Shown piece by piece: positions 1 through 5,802 of a stretch of DNA of 5,802 nucleotides (position 1 is its first letter; every line of letters starts with the position of its first letter). Under the pieces are notes generated by a model. The model saw nothing but the letters and a program-made list of their open reading frames with translations. It was not told the DNA's origin and searched no databases. Made by a program: the position numbers and the translations under genes. The DNA comes from Acidobacteriota bacterium (GTDB lineage: Bacteria; Acidobacteriota; UBA6911), in NCBI GenBank assembly GCA_031254095.1, contig JAIRVC010000095.1, positions 1 through 5,802 of the forward strand, read 5' to 3'.

Positions 1-1197
1 TCTTGTACGCGCGGCAAACTGCCTGAAACCTCAAGCGCGGCGGCGAATCTTTCCGCGGCGGAATCGCCCGAAGCCTCGCCCCAAGAGGCGGCGGGATTTT
101 CTTCATCCGGCCTGCGGGATATCGACGCGGCGGTCGAGGCGTCGATTAAAGACGGAGAACTGCCGGGAGCGGTGGTGCTGGTGGCGCGAAACGGAAAAAC
201 GGCATATCTGAAAGCCTACGGCAACCGGGCGGTCAAGCCTGCCACGGAGCCGATGACGACCGATACTATATTTGATATTGCTTCAATGACGAAGGTCGTG
301 GCGACAACCCCGGCAATCATGCAGCTCGTTGATAAAGGGATTCTGCGCCTCGGCGATCCCGTCAAGCGCTATCTCCCGAAATTCACCGGCGGCGGCAAGG
401 ACGACATTACCGTGCGGCAGCTCCTGACGCACTATTCGGGATTGCGGCCGGGTTTTGATCCGGCAAAAGAATGGCTCGGGCACGCGGCGGCGCTGGAAGA
501 AATCTGGAAAGAAAGAGTCTCCGGCACGCCGGGAAGATCGTTCGCGTACAGCGATCTGAATTTTATCGTTCTCGCGGAAATCGTGCGCGCCGTAAGCGGC
601 AAGGCGCTGGATGTCTACGCGCGGGAAAATATCTTCGCGCCGCTCGGCATGACCGAGACCGCGTTTCAGCCTCCTTCCGACTGGGCGGCGCGAATAGCGC
701 CCACCGAAATGCGCCAAAGCTCGCCGCAGCCCAAAGGCGCGAAACCCGATGATTACAAAATGCTGCGCGGCGTAGTCCACGATCTCACGACATGGAAAAT
801 GGGCGGCGTCTCCGGGCAGGCCGGCCTTTTTTCAAGCGCGCGCGATCTGGCGATCTACGCGCAGGCATTGCTGAATCACGGCGTCCACGGCGGCGAACGA
901 TTGCTTTCAGAGGCCGCGGTAACGGCTATGACCAGCCCGCAGTCTCCGCCTCAGGCGGCGAATATCCGCGGTTACGGCTGGGACATGGATTCGGAGTATT
1001 CGTCTCCGCGCGGCGACCTGTTTTCCGGCGGGTTCGGACATACCGGATTTACGGGAACGTCGATCTGGATACATCCTCCAAGTGACAGTTTTGTTATTAT
1101 CCTCAGCAACCGCGTGCATCCATCCGGCGGGAAAAACATCAATCATCTGCGCGGCGTTATCGCCAACATCGTCGCCGCGTCCATTATTGGTGAATGA
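1..1197 (+). CDS. Serine hydrolase, class C beta-lactamase / penicillin-binding-protein-like (5' partial)
   Basis: The frame is open from the first base, so the start lies upstream; 398 codons are visible. The three active-site motifs of the beta-lactamase class C / DD-peptidase-like family can be read: SMTK (S at 283, K at 292; nucleophile and general base), YSD (Y at 547, in the YSDLN form common in non-lactamase members) and HTG (1039-1047) in place of KTG. The stretch GGVSGQAGLFSSARDLA and the final NRVHP are also typical of envelope serine hydrolases of this type. The family acts on D-amino-acid peptides, peptidoglycan fragments, beta-lactams or simple esters; the substrate cannot be told from sequence. 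The visible N-terminus reads SCTRGK, followed by an Ala/Ser/Glu/Pro-rich linker of about 35 residues, as in a lipoprotein after its lipidated cysteine, but the signal peptide is outside the window. A GTG at 172 lies inside the conserved fold (PGAVVLVARNG) and is not the real start. The gene is convergent with the operon on the other strand. Confidence 0.9.
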   Translation, partial: SCTRGKLPETSSAAANLSAAESPEASPQEAAGFSSSGLRDIDAAVEASIKDGELPGAVVLVARNGKTAYLKAYGNRAVKPATEPMTTDTIFDIASMTKVVATTPAIMQLVDKGILRLGDPVKRYLPKFTGGGKDDITVRQLLTHYSGLRPGFDPAKEWLGHAAALEEIWKERVSGTPGRSFAYSDLNFIVLAEIVRAVSGKALDVYARENIFAPLGMTETAFQPPSDWAARIAPTEMRQSSPQPKGAKPDDYKMLRGVVHDLTTWKMGGVSGQAGLFSSARDLAIYAQALLNHGVHGGERLLSEAAVTAMTSPQSPPQAANIRGYGWDMDSEYSSPRGDLFSGGFGHTGFTGTSIWIHPPSDSFVIILSNRVHPSGGKNINHLRGVIANIVAASIIGE

Positions 1198-1225
1198 AAC
1201 ACGGGTCTTTGATTGCCGGCGACGA

Positions 1226-1241
1226 GCCGCCTCACGGCGGC
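1226..1241. terminator. GC-rich hairpin between convergent genes (possible terminator)
   Basis: GCCGCC-TCAC-GGCGGC is a perfect 6-bp stem with a 4-base loop, 28 bases after the stop codon of the serine hydrolase and directly next to repeat copy A. Its position suits a transcription end for the + strand gene and perhaps also for the - strand operon. There is no T-run after it on either strand, so it is not a classical intrinsic terminator. It may only slow or stabilise the transcript 3' end. Confidence 0.35.
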
Positions 1242-1316
1242 CAGTGGTCAGTGATCAGTGGTCAGAAAAAATCCGCCGTGAACCATCTTTGAGGGTAGCT
1301 CCTGGAACGAAGTTAT
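1242..1316 (+). repeat. Inverted repeat, copy A (75 bp)
   Basis: This stretch matches the reverse complement of 5723-5802. It begins with about 3.4 copies of a 7-base unit (CAGTGRT), then an A-run, then a core containing GCCGTGAACCATCTT, CTGGAA and GAAGTTAT. In the core (1261-1316 against 5776-5723) I count 49 of 56 aligned columns identical, with two single-base gaps. The 19 bases before it are identical, apart from one extra 7-base unit in copy B. Similarity fades after GAAGTTAT. It lies in the gap between two convergent genes and codes for nothing recognisable. Confidence 0.9.
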
Positions 1317-1359
1317 AGGCAGGAGTCTGCGCGCCCGTTTCAACGATTTTCCGCGACTT

Positions 1360-2736
1360 CTACGGCATACCGCCATCAATACGCCAGCGGCCGGTTTTCG
1401 CGTCCTGTTTTAACGCCAGATTGTGTTTCCGGATCTCGCCGTTTGCCAAACGGATTTCATAGGGAACAAACACTCCGCGATACATCCAAAATCTGGACGT
1501 AAATGTTTCACCTATGTTTATTACCGTCAAGCCGCCGAGATATTGTTTATAACGGTCATCCATATCGCCCGGCCAGAAATTTCCCGCCTCCGTCCAGTTA
1601 TAATTTCCGGCTGCGGTAAAAAACCTTTCCGCCGCCTGAACGGGCGTCAGCGTCGCGTAGAATGCCGCGTCCGGCACTTCCGGCAGTTCAAATGTCTGCT
1701 CCAATGTCCGCCATTTAATATTTTCAGATAACACGGGGTGAAACACCTCCGGGCTTATCGGCTGGTTATAATCTATACTCACGGTTTCAAAAATCAATTT
1801 CCGGTCCGGCGGCTGAAGCATATAAATACGGATGGATTCCAGCCGTTCGCTTTGCGCGTCAAACACATACTCCCTTCTGGTATCGGTTGTGTGAAAACTT
1901 TTGTTTTTCAGGTAGTCGTCCTGCGGCAGATTCGGAATGTTTTCAATCGCCACCAGTTTCTTGATTTTGCCGTCCGCGCCCGTTTTTTCTGTCAGATTCA
2001 GATCGCTTAGACCTGTCCGGATTGCGGATAGTTCACTCGTAAGGATCACGGAAGCGTCGGCAACATCGTGGAGCCATTTTGTATCGAAGCCGTCCGCGCT
2101 TGGATAATCCATTTTTATTCCTTCGTTAAACCGCTTCAGCAGCATATAAGTGGACGAGCCGTCCATTACGGCCATTCGACCCGGCTTGTCTATTCGCCAT
2201 TGTTTTTGATCGCCGAACTGTTTCCATATTTCCAAATCGGCAAAATCGTAATCCGCTCCGATCAGGTCGAAATTGTCGTTCGGAAGCGTTCGCGCCCTGC
2301 ATTGCATATGTACGCTTTCAAGTTTTGAAACTGCACGAACGCCCCGTTCTATAATTTCCGCGGCGGTTGCCTGCCCGCCGGGCATAAGAAGAAATACGAT
2401 CAAAACGACAAGCGCAACGCCCGCTGCCGCGCTCAATCCCATGCCCCATCGTGTACGGAACAAACTGATAATCAGCGATTCCCTGGTTTTTTCCTGAAGA
2501 ATCCGGTTCATAACGGGTTCAACAACGGACATCCCCGCGAATTGTTCATCCCGGGCGGAAAGATGTTTTTGCAGCCGGACAAAGGCTTCGTGTTCGGCCC
2601 GGCATTGAGGGCACTGACGCAAATGTTCAAGAGATTGGCCAGCTTCCTCTTTGTCAAGCAATCCTTCGATATAAGCGAACAGAGTGTCTTTAAATTCCAC
2701 GCAGTTCATGGCATGTCCTTTTACAAATGTTCCCAT
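1360..2736 (-). CDS. Membrane anti-sigma factor with zinc-finger (zf-HC2-like) N-terminus and large extracytoplasmic domain
   Basis: The 458-residue product is predicted to bind and inhibit the ECF sigma factor encoded just upstream. The cytoplasmic N-terminus carries the zinc anti-sigma pattern Cys12 ... His38-x3-Cys42-x2-Cys45. One membrane span follows at about residues 99-118 (LSAAAGVALVVLIVFLLM), with basic residues before it, which puts the C-terminal 340 residues outside the cytoplasm. Residues of about 125-345 resemble the beta-rich LolA/RseB-like folds of lipoprotein-sorting and anti-sigma-associated proteins; this is a weak inference. The last part (about 362-458, from LTPVQAAERFF to RWRIDGGMP) looks like a separate small domain that I cannot name. 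The ATG at 2736 overlaps the sigma stop codon (TGATG) and has GGAG 7 bases upstream. A second ATG at 2709 (residue 10, MNCVEF) has AGGA 6 bases upstream and is an equally good start, keeping the whole zinc motif. Many anti-sigma factors are much shorter outside the membrane. Confidence 0.85.
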   Translation of the reverse strand: MGTFVKGHAMNCVEFKDTLFAYIEGLLDKEEAGQSLEHLRQCPQCRAEHEAFVRLQKHLSARDEQFAGMSVVEPVMNRILQEKTRESLIISLFRTRWGMGLSAAAGVALVVLIVFLLMPGGQATAAEIIERGVRAVSKLESVHMQCRARTLPNDNFDLIGADYDFADLEIWKQFGDQKQWRIDKPGRMAVMDGSSTYMLLKRFNEGIKMDYPSADGFDTKWLHDVADASVILTSELSAIRTGLSDLNLTEKTGADGKIKKLVAIENIPNLPQDDYLKNKSFHTTDTRREYVFDAQSERLESIRIYMLQPPDRKLIFETVSIDYNQPISPEVFHPVLSENIKWRTLEQTFELPEVPDAAFYATLTPVQAAERFFTAAGNYNWTEAGNFWPGDMDDRYKQYLGGLTVINIGETFTSRFWMYRGVFVPYEIRLANGEIRKHNLALKQDAKTGRWRIDGGMP

Positions 2737-3260
2737 CAGAAATCTCCGCGAGCCCGCAATTCCCCGCGCAGCAGCGCATATGCGCGGGAAAGCATTTTCG
2801 TTACCGTGCCGATCGGTATTTCAAGTTTCAGCCCTATCTCGCGGCAGGATTGCCCCTCGTAATACCGCATTAGTATCAACCGGCGATAGCTTTCGGGCAG
2901 GGCCGCAATCGCTTCATCAAGCGAACCTGTTTCCGTATTACCGGATTGAGCGGCCTCTATATCTTCTTCAATCGCGCATTCCAGACGCCGGCGTTTTTGA
3001 GTATGGTGCTGTTCGAGCGCCACTCGCCGGGCTATTCCAAGAAGCCACGAATGAAAGGATTCCGGTTTTTTAATTTTCCTTATTGCCATGAAAGCGCGAA
3101 CAAAAGATTCCTGCGCCGCTTCCTCGATATCGGACATATTGCACAGCTTCGTCGAAAGAAATGAAAACACGGATTTCTGATATCTGTTCACAAGGAACCG
3201 AAAATCTTCCGTTTGCCCGTTCCGGCAGCGCTGTATATATTCCTTGTCTGCAATTTCCAT
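2736..3260 (-). CDS. ECF-type RNA polymerase sigma factor (sigma-70 family)
   Basis: The 174-residue protein has the two-domain layout of extracytoplasmic function sigma factors. Region 2 spans about residues 15-92: DIEEAAQESFVRAF (44-57) is the core-polymerase-binding part, and FHSWLLGIARRVALEQHHTQKRR (from 69) the -10 recognition part. Region 4 spans about 114-168, starting LDEAIAALPESYRRLILMRYYEG, followed by the helix-turn-helix SCREIGLKLEIPIGTVTKMLSRA that reads the -35 element. No extra C-terminal domain is present. It should direct polymerase to a small regulon when released by the anti-sigma factor encoded next, whose start overlaps its stop by one base. It follows the permease gene after only 17 bases. 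No good Shine-Dalgarno sequence precedes the ATG (the 17-base gap is almost pure A/T), so translation may depend on coupling to the permease. The ECF subgroup cannot be assigned by eye. Confidence 0.93.
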   Translation of the reverse strand: MEIADKEYIQRCRNGQTEDFRFLVNRYQKSVFSFLSTKLCNMSDIEEAAQESFVRAFMAIRKIKKPESFHSWLLGIARRVALEQHHTQKRRRLECAIEEDIEAAQSGNTETGSLDEAIAALPESYRRLILMRYYEGQSCREIGLKLEIPIGTVTKMLSRAYALLRGELRARGDF

Positions 3261-3277
3261 TTTATTAAAAATTTTAC

Positions 3278-5698
3278 TTATTCTTCTTTTCGTAAGACGA
3301 CATTTGGGTTGACCATACCGGCTTTAATTGCCGGAATTAACACTACAATAAAAGTCGTCAAAATAATAAACAATGCGCTCAGCAAATAACCGGCGGCGTC
3401 CATACTGTTTATTTTAAAGGCAAATCCGGAAATTAATTGCGATACCCGCCACGTCACTATTGTGCCAATTAAAATTCCAATAAACACGGGCGTAAGAAAA
3501 CGTAATTCCATATATTTTACAATGGCGGCCGGCGAAGCGCCGAGAGCCATTCTTATTCCAATCGCGCGGCTGCTTTTTCTCACCCAGAAAGCAACAAAGC
3601 CCGCAAGCCCTATCGAAGCGATAAAGAGAGCGATACCGCCAATGCCGATCATTAAACGAACCGCTATTACATTCGCAAACTCCGCTTCTTTCAAATGCTC
3701 CTGCAGTGTCTTTACAGAGTATACAAATGATAGCGGCTCTGCTTTATCAATGAGTTTTCTTACGTCATTAACGAGATGTTTTGACTGTTTTGCATGAGCC
3801 TCAACCGCCAGCGTCCATGATTGCCCTGAAATTCCGGGCGCCATTACATACATAAACGGCTTTTGCGCCTCTCGCGTCTCGCCGTATTTTCCGTTTTCGG
3901 CTATGCCGACAATGCGGATATTTCCATTATCGCGTGTTTTTAAATAACGCCCGATGATTTCATCCGGATCAGATATATCCGGATACGCAAGCTCCGCAAG
4001 GCATCTGTTTATAACTGCCGCCTGCCGGTTTTCGTTCTCGCTGCCTTTAAATCCACTGCCTTGAAGAATAGTCGTGCCAAAAACTTCAAAATAGCCGGCG
4101 CCAATTCTTGCCACGCCGATTTCTCTGGAAATATTTCCACCGCCTGCGCCGATGCCTGATTCAACATAATATTTCATAAAGCTTCCGGAAAGATCGAGCG
4201 GCATTTGATCGATATAAGCAGCATTCCTGACTCCGGGAACCGTTAATACGTGTTCCGCAAGGCCGGCATAATCGACTTCCCGCATGTTATTATTATCGCC
4301 AATCTGCGGAACTATACTAAACAGAAGAAGTGTTTTGCCGCTGTCGAAACCCATATTTGTTTTTTGAATAGTGTTGTAGTAATTTGACAGCAATGCTCCG
4401 CCGCCGCTTAAAAGCGCGTGAATAACGGAGATTTGCACGACAAATAAAAGCGCGAATCCGGATATGCGTGATTTTTTATTAATAACAGGGTAATCGCTTT
4501 TTAATGTGTCGATTACCGATTTCTCACTCGTTTGTTTCATTGGAAAAAGTACAAATAATATTATGGTCAGTAAAGCCAGCAGCATTGCGTACGCCAGAAT
4601 ACTGTAATTCAGGGAAAACTTTATTGTTACAGGGAAAACAGGGGAATTCAATAAAACCGGCGCGGCATTTATTAAAAAATAAGCAAACAAAACCGATAAT
4701 CCAAAAACCGCGATAGCGATAAAAAGCCCTTCAATGAAAAACAGCCTGAATAATTGAAACCTGCCCGCGCCGGCGGAAATTCTTAGGGCTATCTCCTTCC
4801 GCCGTCCGGCGGTTCTGGCGAGCAACAGCGTGCAGACGTTGACCCAGGCGACAATCAATACCGTCATAGACAGGAAAAATATGGTTGCGCGGACAAAATA
4901 CGCCAGGCGCATTTTTTCGTTCCGGGCAGAGGTATACATTATTTCATATTTGTTATTAGCGCCGGGATATAGCTCGTTCAGCCTTTCTGAAACTATGCGC
5001 AGTTCGTCTTCAACCTGAGGCGCGACCGTTGCGGCGCGCGGCATTCCATATACCTCAATTTGCATTTCATTTTTATATTCGGATGGCGCATACCAGCATT
5101 CCATCGGCACCCATATTTCCGTCGTTGCCACCTTGCCGATTCCTCGAAATCCGCGTTCGGCCACTCCTATAATCACAACCGGCCTGCTTCCCAGAATGAA
5201 CGATCTGCCAATAATATCAGAAGAATTATCAAACCGCCTTTGCCATAACGAATGGCTGATTATTACCGGAATCTCGTTTTGATGAAAATCGTCGGCAGGC
5301 GTAAATTTTCGCCCGGGCGCGACGTTACTCATGAGCACTGAGAAATAATTCGACGATACTGCTTCGAGGAAGCTTATTTCTTTAGCGCCGTTTAAATTAA
5401 GAATTCCGCCGATGCGGGCAGTTGCCATAATTTCGCTGAAATTATTTGAATTCCGCCGCAGAAAATCATATTCCTTATATAATAAAGACCGGGAAGCGGA
5501 ATCAGGATATTTCACATATAATTCCATAAGTGATTTCGGCAGATATTGCGCGCTGCCGGAAAAAAAGAATTGCTCCGTAATTCCAAATAAAGCGGCGCAC
5601 GGCCCTATTACAGCCGCAAGGGAAACAATTATTATTATCATAATCATGGGATTGCGAACTAATCCACGCCACGCGTATTTTAAATCCGAAATAAACAT
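3278..5698 (-). CDS. Duplicated FtsX/MacB-type ABC permease without adjacent ATPase (ADOP-like)
   Basis: The 806-residue inner-membrane protein has two permease halves. Each has a MacB-type periplasmic domain and an FtsX-type membrane domain: span 1 at about 18-40; periplasmic domain 1 at about 45-265; spans near 271-295, 317-343 and 365-387; span 5 at 412-438; periplasmic domain 2 at about 445-670; spans near 679-705, 733-757 and 768-793. The FtsX cytoplasmic signature appears twice, as RRKEIALRISAGAGRFQLFRL (299-319) and SSRAIGIRMALGASPAAIVKY (709-729). MacB-domain phrases such as VIISHSLWQRRF and IGRSFILGSRPVVIIGVA are typical. This architecture and length fit the 'acidobacterial duplicated orphan permease' family, named for the absence of a neighbouring ATP-binding gene; none is present in this window. 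Relatives without an ATPase are of unknown function; MacB itself works in efflux. The ATG at 5698 is preferred because GGAGGG lies 3 bases before it. A TTG at 5722 in the same frame would begin next to the repeat and is less likely. It is the first gene of the operon. Confidence 0.88.
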   Translation of the reverse strand: MFISDLKYAWRGLVRNPMIMIIIIVSLAAVIGPCAALFGITEQFFFSGSAQYLPKSLMELYVKYPDSASRSLLYKEYDFLRRNSNNFSEIMATARIGGILNLNGAKEISFLEAVSSNYFSVLMSNVAPGRKFTPADDFHQNEIPVIISHSLWQRRFDNSSDIIGRSFILGSRPVVIIGVAERGFRGIGKVATTEIWVPMECWYAPSEYKNEMQIEVYGMPRAATVAPQVEDELRIVSERLNELYPGANNKYEIMYTSARNEKMRLAYFVRATIFFLSMTVLIVAWVNVCTLLLARTAGRRKEIALRISAGAGRFQLFRLFFIEGLFIAIAVFGLSVLFAYFLINAAPVLLNSPVFPVTIKFSLNYSILAYAMLLALLTIILFVLFPMKQTSEKSVIDTLKSDYPVINKKSRISGFALLFVVQISVIHALLSGGGALLSNYYNTIQKTNMGFDSGKTLLLFSIVPQIGDNNNMREVDYAGLAEHVLTVPGVRNAAYIDQMPLDLSGSFMKYYVESGIGAGGGNISREIGVARIGAGYFEVFGTTILQGSGFKGSENENRQAAVINRCLAELAYPDISDPDEIIGRYLKTRDNGNIRIVGIAENGKYGETREAQKPFMYVMAPGISGQSWTLAVEAHAKQSKHLVNDVRKLIDKAEPLSFVYSVKTLQEHLKEAEFANVIAVRLMIGIGGIALFIASIGLAGFVAFWVRKSSRAIGIRMALGASPAAIVKYMELRFLTPVFIGILIGTIVTWRVSQLISGFAFKINSMDAAGYLLSALFIILTTFIVVLIPAIKAGMVNPNVVLRKEE

Positions 5699-5701
5699 AT
5701 G

Positions 5702-5707
5702 CCCTCC
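5702..5707 (-). promoter_or_regulatory. Strong ribosome binding site of the permease gene
   Basis: On the - strand GGAGGG is followed by CAT and the ATG at 5698. This decides the start in favour of ATG over the in-frame TTG at 5722, which has no comparable site at a suitable distance. Confidence 0.7.
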
Positions 5708-5722
5708 AGATTTGACTCGCAA

Positions 5723-5802
5723 ATAACTTCATTCCAGAAGTTACCTCCAAGATGGTTCACGGCAGATTTTTCTGACCACTGATCACTGATCACTGACCAC
5801 TG
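5723..5802 (-). repeat. Inverted repeat, copy B (at least 80 bp, reaches window edge)
   Basis: Read on the - strand it matches copy A (1242-1316 on the + strand): the same 7-base tandem units (about 4.4 copies here against 3.4), an A5 run where copy A has A6, then the GCCGTGAACCATCTT block and the closing GAAGTTAT. It forms most of the 5' region of the permease gene and ends 24 bases before its ATG. The outer end coincides with the last base of the window, so its true length is unknown. Confidence 0.9.
5724..5743 (-). other. Hairpin in the repeat core, copy B
   Basis: On the - strand TAACTTC-TGGAAT-GAAGTTA forms a perfect 7-bp stem with a 6-base loop, at the gene-proximal end of the repeat. 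Copy A keeps the same layout (TAGCTCC-TGGAAC-GAAGTTA, 1297-1316) with one G-T wobble and one C-A mismatch. It could be a structure in the leader RNA of the permease transcript or part of a repeat-encoded palindrome. Confidence 0.5.

Noticed and set aside
547..555. YSD instead of YxN taken as loss of an active-site residue in the serine hydrolase
   Set aside because: YSD followed by LN is common in active-looking members of this broad family, and the other motifs are intact, so there is no sign of inactivation.
283..780. Long open frame on the - strand opposite the serine hydrolase
   Set aside because: The + strand frame carries all three catalytic motifs of a known family. The antisense product is Arg-rich with no recognisable domain, as expected in GC-rich DNA.
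471..1085. Two further + strand open frames (471-752 and 792-1085) inside the serine hydrolase
   Set aside because: They are Arg-rich shifted-frame readings of a convincing gene.
1242..1265. CRISPR-like array or origin iterons in the 7-base repeats
   Set aside because: The units are only 7 bases, directly adjacent with no spacers, and just 3-4 copies long. There are no Cas or replication genes nearby.
1266..1271. T6 run on the - strand as an intrinsic terminator of the operon
   Set aside because: No stable hairpin is found directly before it on the - strand. The run belongs to the repeat and is present in copy B as well.
5699..5722. Extension of the permease to a TTG start at 5722 (eight extra residues)
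   Set aside because: The extension translates the ribosome binding site itself (the Ser-Gly-Gly-His part), and the ATG at 5698 has GGAGGG at the right place. ADOP-like proteins typically begin with a short basic helix just before the first span, as from this ATG.
5714..5735. ECF promoter for the operon in copy B (GGAAT, 14-base gap, GTC)
   Set aside because: The gap is too short, and transcription would begin around 5703-5707, inside the permease ribosome binding site. The real operon promoter is more likely upstream, in the repeat or beyond the window.
5502..5750. Alternative - strand frame starting in repeat copy B and overlapping the permease 5' end
   Set aside because: It overlaps the permease N-terminus in another frame, starts with TTG and has no family features. 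The permease frame has MacB/FtsX features throughout.

Overview
The window holds one incomplete gene on the + strand and a compact three-gene operon on the - strand. The operon lies between two copies of an imperfect inverted repeat of about 75-80 bp. The organism is probably a diderm (Gram-negative) bacterium: a probable lipoprotein-like serine hydrolase, an anti-sigma factor with a large extracytoplasmic part, and a MacB/FtsX-type permease with long periplasmic domains all fit that. Large two-fold duplicated permeases without an ATPase gene are best known from Acidobacteriota, but similar gene content occurs in Planctomycetota/Lentisphaerota-type and other candidate phyla, so I do not assign a phylum.

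Layout. 1-1197 (+): C-terminal 398 codons of a class C beta-lactamase-like serine hydrolase whose start lies before the window. 1198-1359: convergent intergenic region with a GC-rich hairpin and repeat copy A (1242-1316). 1360-2736 (-): membrane anti-sigma factor with an N-terminal zinc motif. 2736-3260 (-): ECF sigma factor, overlapping the anti-sigma start by one base. 3278-5698 (-): 806-residue duplicated FtsX/MacB-type permease with a strong ribosome binding site. 5699-5802: short 5' region containing repeat copy B (5723-5802), which runs to the window edge.

How the genes may work together. The - strand order is permease, sigma, anti-sigma, with gaps of 17 nt and then a 1-nt overlap, so they are probably co-transcribed. 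The anti-sigma factor should hold the sigma factor at the inner membrane until an envelope signal releases it. The permease is either the envelope function that the sigma factor controls or part of the signal input. No ATP-binding subunit gene is present in the window. The serine hydrolase is GC-rich (55 and 65% in two hand-counted 60-base lines), whereas the operon is AT-richer (38, 50 and 43% in three such lines). This step at the repeat, together with the inverted repeats around the operon, is the main reason to look again: the block could be an acquired or repeat-bounded cassette, although no transposase or recombinase gene is visible.
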